Positions 50,217 to 61,967 of a DNA stretch of 64,000 nt are shown here, in pieces. Position 1 is the stretch's first letter. Every line of letters starts with the position of its first letter. The notes under the pieces are model-generated. The model saw only the letters and a list, made by a program, of their open reading frames with translations, ran no database searches and was not told the DNA's origin. Where the stretch lies: assembly GCA_020637675.1 (NCBI GenBank), contig JACKKD010000003.1:620001-684000 (forward strand), written 5' to 3'. The stretch is from Paracoccaceae bacterium (GTDB lineage: Bacteria; Pseudomonadota; Alphaproteobacteria; Rhodobacterales; Rhodobacteraceae). The position numbers and the translations under genes are program-made.

Positions 50217-50286
50217 GGCCGGGTTCCTTGTCACGGGATCGCCGTTCATATAGTCCGCGCCGGACAGCAGAGCAACCGGAGGCGCC

Positions 50287-51582
50287 ATGAACGACGCGAC
50301 GGCTCGCGGCGCCGCGGCTGCGCTCGTCCTCGGCGTGACCGAGACGCGCATCTCGCTTGCCGATCAGATGGCCGGCGGTGCCCTCGATGCGCTTGCGCCG
50401 CCCGACCGGGCGCGGGCGCAGCGGCTCGCGCTCGCGGCGCTGCGCAATCTCGCGCGCGCCGACAGGGTCCTGAAGCCGCATCTGCGCAAGTCGCCGCCCG
50501 CGCCGGTACGGGCTATCCTTCGCGTCGCGGTGGCGGAAATCTTCGTCGAAGCGGCGCCCGCCCATGGCGTCGTCTCGGATGCGGTGACCGAGGCCCGCCG
50601 GCTGGGGCGGCTCGGCGAAAGCTTCGCGGGCCTCGTCAACGCCGTCCTGCGCCGTGCGGCCGCGACACCCGCCGAAACCTGGGCCGCGCTGCCGCCCGAT
50701 CCCTTGCCCGGCTGGCTGCGCGGGCGGCTGATGTCGGCCTGGGGCAAGGCTGCGACGATCGCGATGGAGGCGGCGCAGGTGAAGGGCGCTGCCCTCGACC
50801 TGACCCCGAAGGATGGCGACGCCGACGCGCTGGCCCGACGGATCGGGGCCACGGCGCTGCCCACGGGATCGGTCCGCCTGACCGGTCCGGCGCAGGTGTC
50901 GGAGCTGCCGGGCTACGGGACGGGTGACTGGTGGGTGCAGGATGCGGCCGCCGCCCTCGCGGCGAAAGTCCTCGCCCCGCGGCCGGGCGAGCGGGTGCTC
51001 GACCTCTGCGCGGCGCCCGGCGGCAAGACGCTGCAACTCGCTGCGGCAGGCGCAAAGGTCACGGCGCTCGATCTCTCCGCATCGCGGATGGACCGCGTAC
51101 GGGAGAACCTTGCGCGCTGCGGACTTCAGGCGGAAACCGTCGTAGCCGACGCCCTTGACTGGGACAGCGCCCATCCCTTCGACGCCGTTCTCCTCGACGC
51201 GCCCTGTTCGGCCACCGGCACGATCCGTCGCCATCCCGACCTCCCCTTCGTCCGCGACGCCAGCGGTCTGAAGGCGTTGTTCGCGCTCCAGGCAGCGCTG
51301 CTCGACCGCGCGCTGGGCCTTCTTGGCCCCGGAGGGCGGCTTGTATTCGCCACCTGCTCGCTTCTGCCGGAGGAGGGAGAGCGGCAGGTTTCCGCCGCGC
51401 TTTCGCGCCACCCCGGCCTGATGGCCGATCGCGCCGCGCTCGCGCGCGCCGGGGTCGATCCGGGCTGGATTTCGGCCGAGGGCGGACTGCGTCTCAGGCC
51501 GGACTACTGGCCCGGAAGGGGCGGCATGGATGGCTTCTACATCGCCTGCCTGCGCCGGCCCTCCGTCGTAGCAGGCCATTAG
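50287..51582 (+). CDS. rsmB: 16S rRNA (cytosine-C5) methyltransferase, RsmB family
   Basis: A 431-residue protein with an N-terminal NusB-like domain (about 1-125) and a RsmB/NOP2-type methyltransferase domain (about 205-425). LDLCAAPGGKT binds SAM; DAPCSATGTIRRHPD and FATCSLLPEEGE carry the two active-site cysteines. The ATG follows GGAGGCGCC. It heads the conserved rsmB - heparinase - purH order. A closely related cytosine-C5 methyltransferase specificity cannot be excluded. Confidence 0.9.
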   Translation: MNDATARGAAAALVLGVTETRISLADQMAGGALDALAPPDRARAQRLALAALRNLARADRVLKPHLRKSPPAPVRAILRVAVAEIFVEAAPAHGVVSDAVTEARRLGRLGESFAGLVNAVLRRAAATPAETWAALPPDPLPGWLRGRLMSAWGKAATIAMEAAQVKGAALDLTPKDGDADALARRIGATALPTGSVRLTGPAQVSELPGYGTGDWWVQDAAAALAAKVLAPRPGERVLDLCAAPGGKTLQLAAAGAKVTALDLSASRMDRVRENLARCGLQAETVVADALDWDSAHPFDAVLLDAPCSATGTIRRHPDLPFVRDASGLKALFALQAALLDRALGLLGPGGRLVFATCSLLPEEGERQVSAALSRHPGLMADRAALARAGVDPGWISAEGGLRLRPDYWPGRGGMDGFYIACLRRPSVVAGH

Positions 51583-51684
51583 CCGGTGACAGGGCGGGGG
51601 CCTGCCGGTAATCTTCCGGCCGGGCAGATTCCCGGCGTCGCGGACGCGCGGCAGCACGGCAATAAGACAACGAGGACCTGAGGC

Positions 51685-53424
51685 GTGGGGCGTTCGGAAA
51701 CCGGACAGATGGGGCTTATGCACCGGCTCCATGCACGCCTGGCGGCGCTTGCCCGGCCCGCCACCGGATTCGTGAGCCAGCCCGAACCGAAGACGATCGG
51801 CTCCTTCGCGCGCGGTCGCCAGCTTGTCGCGGGGAACTTCCTGTTCGCGGGCTTCCTCATCGAGGGCAAGAAAGCGTCGATCTGGGATCTGCCGGTCCCC
51901 GACCCGAGGTTCGAGGAGGAAGTTCACGGCTGCGCCTGGCTCGACGACCTTGCCGCCGTGGCGGATGCGCCCGCCCGCCAGCGTGCGCAGGACTGGGTCT
52001 TCGACTGGATCCGCCGCTACCGCTGGGGTGGCGGCCCTGGCTGGACGCCGGACCTCACCGGGCGACGGCTCATCCGCTGGATCAACCACGCGATCCTCCT
52101 GCTCAACGGCCGGTCGCGGGCGGAGTCCGACGCCTATTTCCGCTGCCTCGGCCAGCAGACGATCTTCCTCGCCCGCCGCTGGCGCAAGGCCGCACCCGGC
52201 CTGCCGCGGTTCGAGGCATTGACTGGACTCATCTACGCCGGACTTGCCCTGACCGGGATGGAGCGGCACGTCGGCCCGGCCGCGGCCGCCCTGGCCATCG
52301 AGTGCGAACGCGAGATCGACGCCGAGGGCGGCATTCCCACCCGCAACCCCGAGGAGCTTCTGGAGGTCTTCACGCTGCTGACCTGGGCGGCCTCGGCGCT
52401 TGCCGATGCAGGACGTAGCCCCCAGCCCGCCCATCTCGACGCGATCGACCGGATCGCGCCGACGCTCAGGGCGCTGCGCCATGCCGATGGCGGGCTCGCG
52501 CGGTTCCACGGCGGCGGGCGCGGGCTCGAAGGGCGGCTCGACCAGGCGCTGGCCACGGCAGGCGGGCGCGCGGTCACCGCGCACGGGCTGGCCATGGGAT
52601 ACGCGCGGCTCGCGGCGGGGCGCACCACGATCATCGTCGATGCCGCGCCGCCGCCGAAGGGCCGCGCCTCGGCCAACGCCCATGCCTCGACGCTCGCCAT
52701 GGAGCTGACCTCCGGCCGTCGCCCCGTCGTCGTCAACTGCGGCTCGGGCGCGAGCTTCGGCCCCGACTGGCGCCGTGCTGGCCGCGCCACACCGTCGCAC
52801 TCGACGCTTTGCATCCACGGCTTTTCCTCCTCCCGCCTCGGCACAGCCGGCGTGCTTCCGACGAGCGCGAAGGGCGAGTTCACCGACACGCCCGACCAGG
52901 TCTGGGCCCAGCCGGAGGATGACAGCGCCGGCCACCGGCTCATGACCGGCCACAACGGCTATGCGGCGACCCACGGCTTGACGCATGTGCGCCAGCTCAT
53001 GCTGTCGATCGACGGGCGGGCGCTCGCGGGCGAGGACACGCTTGGCGCGATGACGGTCGCCGACCGCCGTCGGTTCGAAACGATCATGGAGCGGACGCGG
53101 CATCAGGGCGTGCCATTCGCCTTGCGTTTCCACCTTCATCCGGATGTGGACTGTGCGCTCGATCTCGGCGGCACGGCGGTCTCGCTCGCACTGAAGTCTG
53201 GCGAGATATGGATCTTCCGCCATGACGGGGTGGCGGATCTGGCATTGGAACCTTCGGTCTACCTCGAGTCCGGCCGGCTGAAGCCGCGCGCGACGAAACA
53301 GATCGTGCTTTCGTCGATGGTCCTCGATTATGCCTGCCAGTTGGGCTGGACCTTGGCCAAGGCTCAGGATACGCCCTCGGCCATCCGCGACACGCTGCGC
53401 GACGATGATCCTGTGCCGAAGTGA
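51685..53424 (+). CDS. Heparinase II/III family protein
   Basis: A 579-residue protein of the heparinase II/III family as found between rsmB and purH in many alphaproteobacteria: an alpha toroid (about 30-320) and a beta-sheet C-terminal part with HSTLCIHGFSSSR. It has no signal peptide. WTPDLTGRRLIRWINHAI is characteristic. GTG at 51685 follows GAGGACCTGAGGC and is the chosen start; ATG 51709 and 51718 are alternatives. Natural substrate unknown; action on cell-envelope glycans is often supposed. Confidence 0.88.
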   Translation: MGRSETGQMGLMHRLHARLAALARPATGFVSQPEPKTIGSFARGRQLVAGNFLFAGFLIEGKKASIWDLPVPDPRFEEEVHGCAWLDDLAAVADAPARQRAQDWVFDWIRRYRWGGGPGWTPDLTGRRLIRWINHAILLLNGRSRAESDAYFRCLGQQTIFLARRWRKAAPGLPRFEALTGLIYAGLALTGMERHVGPAAAALAIECEREIDAEGGIPTRNPEELLEVFTLLTWAASALADAGRSPQPAHLDAIDRIAPTLRALRHADGGLARFHGGGRGLEGRLDQALATAGGRAVTAHGLAMGYARLAAGRTTIIVDAAPPPKGRASANAHASTLAMELTSGRRPVVVNCGSGASFGPDWRRAGRATPSHSTLCIHGFSSSRLGTAGVLPTSAKGEFTDTPDQVWAQPEDDSAGHRLMTGHNGYAATHGLTHVRQLMLSIDGRALAGEDTLGAMTVADRRRFETIMERTRHQGVPFALRFHLHPDVDCALDLGGTAVSLALKSGEIWIFRHDGVADLALEPSVYLESGRLKPRATKQIVLSSMVLDYACQLGWTLAKAQDTPSAIRDTLRDDDPVPK

Positions 53425-53437
53425 AGGACGCTGCCCC

Positions 53438-55036
<1,599 letters not shown>

Positions 55037-55042
55037 GGCGCC

Positions 55043-55513
55043 ATGCGGCTCGTCACCCAGACGGCGCTGGGCGTCTTCGCGCTGGATCAGGCGACGAAGA
55101 TTCTCGTCGTCCATACCCTCGACCTCTGGTCGCGGCAGCACATCGCCGTACTGCCGCCATGGCTCACATTCCGGATGGCCTGGAACCAGGGCATCAACTT
55201 CGGCCTCCTGTCCAGCGACGGCGACCTCGCGCGCTGGGCCCTGATCCTCATGGCGCTGGGCATTTCCGCCTGGGTCTGGCTCTGGGTCCGGCGCGAGCCG
55301 CACAGCCGGATCGTGAAGCTCTCGGCGGGCTGCCTCATCGGCGGGGCCATGGGCAACGTGGTCGACCGGCTCCTATACGGCGCGGTCGCTGATTTTCTGA
55401 ACATGTCGGCGCCGGGCTTCGACAATCCCTACTCGTTCAACGTCGCGGACATCGCGATCTTTGCCGGCGCGATTGGCCTCGTGGTCTTCACCGGGCGGGA
55501 GAAGACCCCGTGA
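55043..55513 (+). CDS. lspA: Signal peptidase II (lipoprotein)
   Basis: A 156-residue inner-membrane aspartic protease that cuts prolipoprotein signal peptides. The catalytic aspartates are Asp117 (GAVADF) and Asp136 (NVADIAI), 19 apart as in characterised LspA. About four helices. The next gene encodes a lipoprotein, a likely substrate. The start is six bases after the purH stop. Confidence 0.95.
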   Translation: MRLVTQTALGVFALDQATKILVVHTLDLWSRQHIAVLPPWLTFRMAWNQGINFGLLSSDGDLARWALILMALGISAWVWLWVRREPHSRIVKLSAGCLIGGAMGNVVDRLLYGAVADFLNMSAPGFDNPYSFNVADIAIFAGAIGLVVFTGREKTP

Positions 55514-55553
55514 CGCGCCGGAAGACATGCGCTAAACGGGACGGAGGCAGGTG

Positions 55554-56123
55554 ATGGAGAAACCCATGAGGGCTCGGCTCGGCTTCCGCGGATTGGGGCT
55601 CTGTGCGCTCGTTGCGCTGGCAGCCTGCGGGCGCCTGGCCGGCGACGAGAAGAAGCCGCCGCAACTCATGAACATCAAGTCGGCAAGCCGCAGCCCCGAC
55701 GAGTTCAACATCCTGCCGACCAAGCCCCTGCAGATGCCCGAGGACATCGCGTCGTTGCCCGAACCGACGCCGGGCGGCAAGAACATCACCGACCCGACGC
55801 CCGAGGCCGATGCCGTTGCGGCGCTGGGCGGCAATCCGGCGCTGCTGGAAAGACAGGCCGTGCCGGCGGGGAACGGCGGGCTCGTCAACTACGCGGCCCG
55901 CTTCGGCACCGCATCCGACATCCGGGACGTTCTGGCGGCCGAGGACCTGGAATACCGGCGCAAGAACGACGGCCGGCTGCTGGAGCGGCTCTTTCACGTG
56001 AGCGTCTACTTCAAGGCCTATGCGCCGATGTCGCTCGACCAGTACGCCGAACTCGAACGCTGGCGCGCAGTCGGTGCCCGCAACGTCGGTGCCCCGCCCG
56101 AGGGCGCCCAGCAGGAGAAGTGA
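55554..56123 (+). CDS. DUF3035 lipoprotein
   Basis: A 189-residue lipoprotein with the lipobox LVALAAC after a hydrophobic stretch. The rest is the DUF3035 domain (MNIKSASRSPDEFNILP and RTKPLQMP-type region), found in alphaproteobacteria next to lspA. Of the clustered starts (GTG 55551, ATG 55554, ATG 55566) I chose 55554 because GGAGG lies six bases upstream. No function is known. Confidence 0.85.
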   Translation: MEKPMRARLGFRGLGLCALVALAACGRLAGDEKKPPQLMNIKSASRSPDEFNILPTKPLQMPEDIASLPEPTPGGKNITDPTPEADAVAALGGNPALLERQAVPAGNGGLVNYAARFGTASDIRDVLAAEDLEYRRKNDGRLLERLFHVSVYFKAYAPMSLDQYAELERWRAVGARNVGAPPEGAQQEK

Positions 56124-56207
56124 TCACCACTGCGTCAGTCGCGCGGCGCCGGGGTTGACGGTCTCGGCAGGGTGGTTACGTGTGTCTCGGACTCGAGGGA
56201 GATCGCG

Positions 56208-57545
56208 ATGATCCGCACACTTCGCTGGCTGGCCGTCGCGGCCTTCTCCACCCCGGCTTTCGGCGGGGAAGTTTCAACGTTCGTCCTTGAGAACGGGCTG
56301 GAAGCCGTGGTGATCGAGGATCACCGTGCCCCCGTCGTCGTCCAGATGGTGTGGTACAAGGCAGGTGCCGCCGACGAGAAACGCGGTGTCTCGGGTGTCG
56401 CGCACTTCCTCGAACACCTGATGTTCAAGGGAACCGACACGGTGCCTTCCGGCGCGTTCTCGAAGACGGTCGAGGCCAATGGCGGCTCAGACAACGCCTT
56501 CACCTCCTGGGACTTCACCGCCTATTTCCAGCGCGTCGCCGCCGACCGGCTGGAACTGGTGATGAAGATGGAGGCCGACCGGATGCGCCATCTCAAGCTT
56601 ACCGAGGACGACTGGCGGACCGAGCGCGAGGTGATCATCGAGGAGCGCAACCAGCGCACCGACAGCGATCCCGGCGCGATCTTCGGCGAACAGCGCCGGG
56701 CGGCACAGTTCCTGAACCATCCTTACGGCACTCCGGTGATCGGCTGGCGGCACGAGATGGAGGCGCTGACGCGCGAGAATGCGCTCGACTGGTATCGTAC
56801 CAACTACGCGCCGAACAACGCCGTGCTTGTCGTCGCGGGCGATGTCGATCCGGCCGAAGTGAAGCGGCTGGCGCAAACCTACTACGGGCCCCTCGAGCCC
56901 ACGCCCGGCATCGGCCCGCGCGCCCGCCCGCAGGAACCGCCGCAGCTTGCCGAACGGCGGATGAGTTTCGCCGACCCCCGCGTCGCGCAGCCCTTCGTGT
57001 CGCGCAGCTATCTCGCCCCCGAGCGCGATCCCGGCGACCAGAAGTCAGCCGCTGCGCTCACCATCCTCGCGGAGCTGCTCGGCGGCAGTTCACAGACCTC
57101 GCTTTTCGCGCGCAAGCTCCAGTTCGAGACGAAGCAGGCGATCTACACGAATGCGAGTTACGACGGCACATCCTACGACGACACCATCTTCGGCCTTGCC
57201 GTCGTGCCCGCCGAGGGCGTCGGCCTTGCCGAAGCAGAGGCCGCAATGGACGGGGTGATCGCGGATTTCCTGAAGAATGGCGTCGACGCCGACCAGTTTG
57301 CGCGCGTCAAGACGCGGATGAAGGCAGCGATGGTCTATGCCGAGGATGACATCGACGGCCTCGCCCGCCGCTATGGCGAGGCGCTGACAACCGGGTTGAC
57401 GGTGGCGGACGTGGAGGACTGGCCCGATGTGCTTGCCGCGGTCACCGAAGACGACGTGCTGGCCGCCGCCCGCCAGGTCTTCGACCGCCGCCGCGCCGTC
57501 ACGGGCTGGCTCATGCGCGAGGGGACCGGGGAGGTGATGCAATGA
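56208..57545 (+). CDS. M16 peptidase, active subunit
   Basis: A 445-residue periplasmic zinc peptidase of the pitrilysin/PqqL type with a signal peptide (cleavage near residue 19-20). The inverted zinc motif HFLEH is at 66-70 and the downstream glutamate in EREVIIEERNQR. The ATG at 56208 follows CGAGGGAGATCGCG. The stop overlaps the next M16 gene (ATGA), giving an active/inactive pair as in heterodimeric M16 enzymes. Confidence 0.92.
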   Translation: MIRTLRWLAVAAFSTPAFGGEVSTFVLENGLEAVVIEDHRAPVVVQMVWYKAGAADEKRGVSGVAHFLEHLMFKGTDTVPSGAFSKTVEANGGSDNAFTSWDFTAYFQRVAADRLELVMKMEADRMRHLKLTEDDWRTEREVIIEERNQRTDSDPGAIFGEQRRAAQFLNHPYGTPVIGWRHEMEALTRENALDWYRTNYAPNNAVLVVAGDVDPAEVKRLAQTYYGPLEPTPGIGPRARPQEPPQLAERRMSFADPRVAQPFVSRSYLAPERDPGDQKSAAALTILAELLGGSSQTSLFARKLQFETKQAIYTNASYDGTSYDDTIFGLAVVPAEGVGLAEAEAAMDGVIADFLKNGVDADQFARVKTRMKAAMVYAEDDIDGLARRYGEALTTGLTVADVEDWPDVLAAVTEDDVLAAARQVFDRRRAVTGWLMREGTGEVMQ

Positions 57546-58852
57546 TCCGGGCCCTTCTGGCGGCGTGCGTCGCCGCCCTCGTCGCGCTGCCCGTCGGTGC
57601 GGTAGACATCAAGGAGGTCACTTCGCCCGGCGGCATCCGCGCCTGGCTGGTGGAGGAACATTCGATCCCCTTTACCGCCATCGAACTGCGGTTCGAAGGC
57701 GGCACCAGTCTCGATGCTCCGGGCAAGCGCGGCGCCACGCTCTTGATGATGGCGCTTCTGGAGGAAGGGTCGGGCGACCTTGACTCGCAGCGCTTCGCCG
57801 AGGCTCGCGAAAGGCTGGCGGCCAGCTTCGAGTTCGATGCCTACGACGATGCCGCCACCGTCTCGGCGAAGATGCTGACGGAAAACCGGGACGAGGCCAT
57901 CGCACTGCTGAAGCAGGCGCTGACGGAACCGCATTTCGACGATGCTTCGATCACACGGGTCAAGGGACAGGTTGCCTCCATCATCCGCTCGGACGAGACC
58001 GACCCGAACGCGATCGCGAGCCGCGCTTTCGACCGCCTCGCCTTTGGCGACCATCCCTACGGCTCCTCCCGCTTCGGCACGCTCGACAGTCTGGCGGCTT
58101 TGACGCGCGACGATCTCGTCGCGGCGAAGGAAGCCGTTCTCGCGCGCGACCGGCTGTTCGTCTCGGCGGTGGGCGACATCACCGCCGAGGAGTTCGGCGT
58201 GCTCCTCGATGAGCTTCTGGGCGGCCTACCCGCGAAGGGCGCGTCGCTGCCGCCGAAGGCCACCCTCGGCCTCACCGGAGGCGTCACCGTGGTGGACTGG
58301 GACTCGCCCCAGTCCGTCGTGATGTTCGGACAGGCCGGCATCGAGCGCGATGACCCGGACTTCTTCGCGGCTTACGTGCTCAATCACATCCTCGGCGGTT
58401 CGGGCTTCGCCGCGCGCCTGATGGACGAGGTGCGAGAGAAGCGCGGCCTCACCTACGGCATCTCCACATGGCTGGCCCCGATGGATCTTGCGGAGACCTG
58501 GCAGGGTTCCTTCGCCTCGGCGAACGAGAAGGTGGCCGAGGCCATCGAGGTCGTGCGCGCCGAATGGACGAAGGCAGCGGCCAAGGGCGTGAGCGAGGCG
58601 GAACTGGCGGCGGCGAAGACCTATCTCACCGGCTCCTATCCCATGCGTTTCGATGGCAACGGGCCGATCGCCAACATCCTCGTCGGCATGCAGTCGGAGC
58701 GCCTGCCCATCGCCTACGTGAACGAGCGCAATGCCTACATAGAGGCCGTGACGCTCGACGACATCCGGCGCGTGGCGAAGCGGCTGATGTCCCCCGATGC
58801 GCTGAGATTCGTCGTCGTCGGCAAGCCCGTGGGGCTGGCGGCGGCGGACTGA
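57542..58852 (+). CDS. M16 peptidase family, inactive partner
   Basis: A 436-residue M16 homologue with a signal peptide (cleavage near VGA-VD). The zinc motif is lost: the aligned segment reads GATLLMMALLEEGSG. It keeps the substrate-binding Arg/Tyr pair in REKRGLTYGIS. It therefore probably completes the active site of the preceding peptidase as a heterodimer. Translationally coupled to it. Confidence 0.9.
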   Translation: MIRALLAACVAALVALPVGAVDIKEVTSPGGIRAWLVEEHSIPFTAIELRFEGGTSLDAPGKRGATLLMMALLEEGSGDLDSQRFAEARERLAASFEFDAYDDAATVSAKMLTENRDEAIALLKQALTEPHFDDASITRVKGQVASIIRSDETDPNAIASRAFDRLAFGDHPYGSSRFGTLDSLAALTRDDLVAAKEAVLARDRLFVSAVGDITAEEFGVLLDELLGGLPAKGASLPPKATLGLTGGVTVVDWDSPQSVVMFGQAGIERDDPDFFAAYVLNHILGGSGFAARLMDEVREKRGLTYGISTWLAPMDLAETWQGSFASANEKVAEAIEVVRAEWTKAAAKGVSEAELAAAKTYLTGSYPMRFDGNGPIANILVGMQSERLPIAYVNERNAYIEAVTLDDIRRVAKRLMSPDALRFVVVGKPVGLAAAD

Positions 58853-58893
58853 GCACCTTTCGCGAATCCTTCCGTCCTGCTAGATATCGCAGG

Positions 58894-60726
58894 ATGAACG
58901 CCAAAAGCCCCAACATCCTGCCCGCGAGGCCGCAGATCCGCCAACTGGACGAGGTCGCGATCAACCGTATCGCGGCGGGCGAGGTTGTGGAACGCCCGGC
59001 CTCTGCGGTAAAGGAACTGGTGGAAAACGCGCTTGACGCGTGCGCCCGGCGGATCGCGGTCACCTATGCCGACGGTGGCAAGACTCTGGTCCGCGTGACC
59101 GACGACGGCTGCGGCATGACGGCTGATGACCTGCCGCTTGCGCTGGCCCGCCATGCCACCTCGAAGATCGACGGAACCGACCTTCTCAACATCCGTTCCT
59201 TCGGCTTCCGGGGCGAGGCCCTGCCCTCGCTTGGCGCGGTCGGGCGCCTCAGGATCACCTCGCGCGCGAAGGGATTCGAGGCCGCCGAAATCGCCGTCGC
59301 AGGGGGGCGGCTGGAGCCGGTGCGGCCTGCGGCGCTGACCGCCGGAACGGTAGTCGAACTGCGCGACCTGTTTCACGCGACGCCGGCGCGCCTGAAGTTC
59401 CTGCGCTCCGACCGGGCCGAGGCGCAGGCGATCCGCGATGTGGTCGAACGGCTGGCGATGGCGGAGCCCTACGTCTCCTTCACGCTGACCGACGCCTCGG
59501 GCGGAGAGTCAAGGACGATCCTGCGCGCCGACGCCGAGCAAGGGGAACTCTTCGACGCCCTCGGCCAACGGCTGCGCGGCCTTCTCGGGGCAGGCTTCGC
59601 GGATAATGCCCTGCCGATCGACGCCGAGCGGGAGGGATTCCGGCTCAGGGGCTTCGCGGCGCTGCCGACCTATTCGCGGGGCGCTGCGGTCGAGCAATTC
59701 CTCTTCGTGAACGGGCGGCCGGTGCGTGACAAGCTGCTGATCGGTGCGCTTCGCGCGGCCTATATGGACGTCCTCTCGCGCGACCGTCACCCGGCCGCCG
59801 TCCTCAACATGACCTGCGACACGGAGCGCGTTGACGTCAACGTGCATCCCGCCAAGGCCGAGGTGCGCTTCCGCGAGCCCGGCGTGGTGCGCGGTCTCAT
59901 CGTTTCGGCGCTTCGCCATGCGCTGGCCGGGGCGGGGCATCGCGCTTCGTCCACGGTCGCGGGGCTGACGCTCGGTGCGCTGCGAACCGAAGAGACCCGT
60001 CCGCGCGTATACCAGATGGAACGCCCGACGCAGGCGGTGCTGCGGATGGCCCATGCGGCGCAGGCGCCGCTCGCGCCGGAACTTGCCGAGGCTTCCGCGC
60101 GCTATGAGCCGGCTGTTCGCGACCCGGTCGAGGAGGCAGCCGAGTACCGTCCGCTCGGGGCCGCTCGTGCGCAGGTGCATGAGAACTACATCATCGCCCA
60201 GACCGCGACCGGGATCGTCATCGTCGACCAGCACGCTGCGCACGAGCGGCTGGTCTACGAGCGCCTGAAGCGCCAGCGCGAGGAACAGGGCGTCGCCGCG
60301 CAGGCGCTCCTGATCCCCGAGATCGTGGACCTTTCCGAAGGCGATGCCCGGCTTCTCCTGGATCATGCCGAGGCGCTCGGGGCGCTCGGCCTGACGGTGG
60401 AGCCCTTCGGCGGCGGCGCGGTTGCTGTCCGCGAGACACCCGCGCTTCTCGGCGAGGTTAATGCCGCCACACTTCTCCGCGACATCCTCGACGAGTTGCG
60501 GGACCTCGGTGCCAGCCAGACGCTGCAATCGCGGATCGACTCCGTGCTGTCCCGGATGGCCTGCCATGGCTCCGTCCGCTCCGGCAGGCGGATGCGGGCG
60601 GACGAGATGAACGCCCTTCTGCGCGAGATGGAGACGACGGCCCTCTCCGGCCAGTGCAACCACGGTCGGCCGACCTACGTCGAGCTGAAGCTTTCCGACA
60701 TCGAGCGGCTTTTCGGGCGGACATGA
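58894..60726 (+). CDS. mutL: DNA mismatch repair protein MutL
   Basis: A 610-residue MutL. The GHKL ATPase has NRIAAGEVVERPASAVKEL, DDGCGM and FGFRGEALPS. The C-terminal half carries the endonuclease motif DQHAAHERLVYE plus ACHGSVRSGRRM and CNHGRPTY, so this is the nicking type usual in bacteria without MutH. The ATG at 58894 follows CGCAGG. The stop overlaps the rmuC start. Confidence 0.96.
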   Translation: MNAKSPNILPARPQIRQLDEVAINRIAAGEVVERPASAVKELVENALDACARRIAVTYADGGKTLVRVTDDGCGMTADDLPLALARHATSKIDGTDLLNIRSFGFRGEALPSLGAVGRLRITSRAKGFEAAEIAVAGGRLEPVRPAALTAGTVVELRDLFHATPARLKFLRSDRAEAQAIRDVVERLAMAEPYVSFTLTDASGGESRTILRADAEQGELFDALGQRLRGLLGAGFADNALPIDAEREGFRLRGFAALPTYSRGAAVEQFLFVNGRPVRDKLLIGALRAAYMDVLSRDRHPAAVLNMTCDTERVDVNVHPAKAEVRFREPGVVRGLIVSALRHALAGAGHRASSTVAGLTLGALRTEETRPRVYQMERPTQAVLRMAHAAQAPLAPELAEASARYEPAVRDPVEEAAEYRPLGAARAQVHENYIIAQTATGIVIVDQHAAHERLVYERLKRQREEQGVAAQALLIPEIVDLSEGDARLLLDHAEALGALGLTVEPFGGGAVAVRETPALLGEVNAATLLRDILDELRDLGASQTLQSRIDSVLSRMACHGSVRSGRRMRADEMNALLREMETTALSGQCNHGRPTYVELKLSDIERLFGRT

Positions 60727-61904
60727 TCACCTTTCGTGGCCAGACCTACGCGCTTGACGATCCCCTCGTCCTCGCCGCGCTCGGCGGCGGGGCGCTGGTG
60801 CTTCTCCTCTTCGTCCTGCTCATCGTCACCCTCCGCGCCGCAGCGCGATCGGCGCGGATGACCGAGCCGCTCGGCTTTCACCTCAGCCAGCTCGGGAGCC
60901 GCGTTCAGGCGCTGTCGGACGGGCAGCAGCAGCTTGCCGGCGGGCTGACCCATGTGTCCGAGGCGCAGGCCGCCTCGCAGGCGCGGGTCCTTCACCTCAT
61001 GGAGCAGCGGCTCGCCGAAGTCTCGCGGGGGATGAGCGAGAGCCTGCACGGCACCGCCACGCGCACCGCGCGGTCCCTGGGCGAGCTACAGCAGCGGCTG
61101 GAGACCATCGACAAGGCACAGTCGAACATCGAGAAGCTGTCGGGCGATGTCCTGTCCCTGCAGGATATCCTGTCGAACAAGCAGACCCGCGGCGCCTTCG
61201 GGGAGATTCAGCTCAACGATATCGTGCGGAAGGCGATGCCGCCCGACTCCTTCGCCATGCAGGCGACGCTCTCGAACGGGCGTCGTGCCGATTGTCTCAT
61301 TCACCTGCCGAACCCGCCGGGGCCGATCGTGATCGACTCGAAATTCCCCTTGGAAGCCTACGAGGCGCTGCGCCGGGCGGAGAACCAGTCGCAACTGATC
61401 GAGGCGCAAAGGATGCTCCGCATCGCGGTGCGGAGCCACATCAAGGCCATCGCGGAACGCTACATCCTCGATGGTGAGACCGCGGACGGGGCCCTGATGT
61501 TCCTTCCGTCCGAGGCGGTCTATGCCGAACTCCACGCGAACTTCCCCGAACTCGTGCGCGAGGGCTTCGATGCCCGCGTCTGGATCGTCTCGCCCACCAC
61601 CTGCATGGCGACCCTGAACACCATGCGTGCGGTACTCAAGGATGCGCGAATGCGCGAACAGGCCGGCGCGATCCGCGCGACTCTCAAGCTGCTTCACCGC
61701 GACGTGGAACTGGTGGTCGAGCGGGTGGAGAAGCTTTCGACCCACTTCCATCAGGCCCGCGCCGACCTTGACGGCGTCACCACGGCAGCCGAGCGCGCGG
61801 GCAAGCGGGCGGCAAAACTCGACAACTTCGACTTCGAGGAACTGGCGCCCGACGACGACACCCCGCGCATCGTCCCCCTGAACAAGTCCCCGGCCAAGCC
61901 CTGA
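60723..61904 (+). CDS. rmuC: DNA recombination protein RmuC family
   Basis: A 393-residue protein with an N-terminal helix (about 15-38), a coiled-coil region (about 55-140) and the RmuC nuclease-like domain: KQTRGAFGEIQLNDIV, PIVIDSKFPLEAYEAL and FLPSEAVYAEL. RmuC limits recombination at inverted repeats. The ATG overlaps the mutL stop (ATGA), linking two DNA-maintenance genes. Confidence 0.93.
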   Translation: MITFRGQTYALDDPLVLAALGGGALVLLLFVLLIVTLRAAARSARMTEPLGFHLSQLGSRVQALSDGQQQLAGGLTHVSEAQAASQARVLHLMEQRLAEVSRGMSESLHGTATRTARSLGELQQRLETIDKAQSNIEKLSGDVLSLQDILSNKQTRGAFGEIQLNDIVRKAMPPDSFAMQATLSNGRRADCLIHLPNPPGPIVIDSKFPLEAYEALRRAENQSQLIEAQRMLRIAVRSHIKAIAERYILDGETADGALMFLPSEAVYAELHANFPELVREGFDARVWIVSPTTCMATLNTMRAVLKDARMREQAGAIRATLKLLHRDVELVVERVEKLSTHFHQARADLDGVTTAAERAGKRAAKLDNFDFEELAPDDDTPRIVPLNKSPAKP

Positions 61905-61967
61905 TCGCGCCTCATTCCCGGCCGATTCGCGCGTTACCGGATGCGCAACAATCGCGCGGGACCGGTC

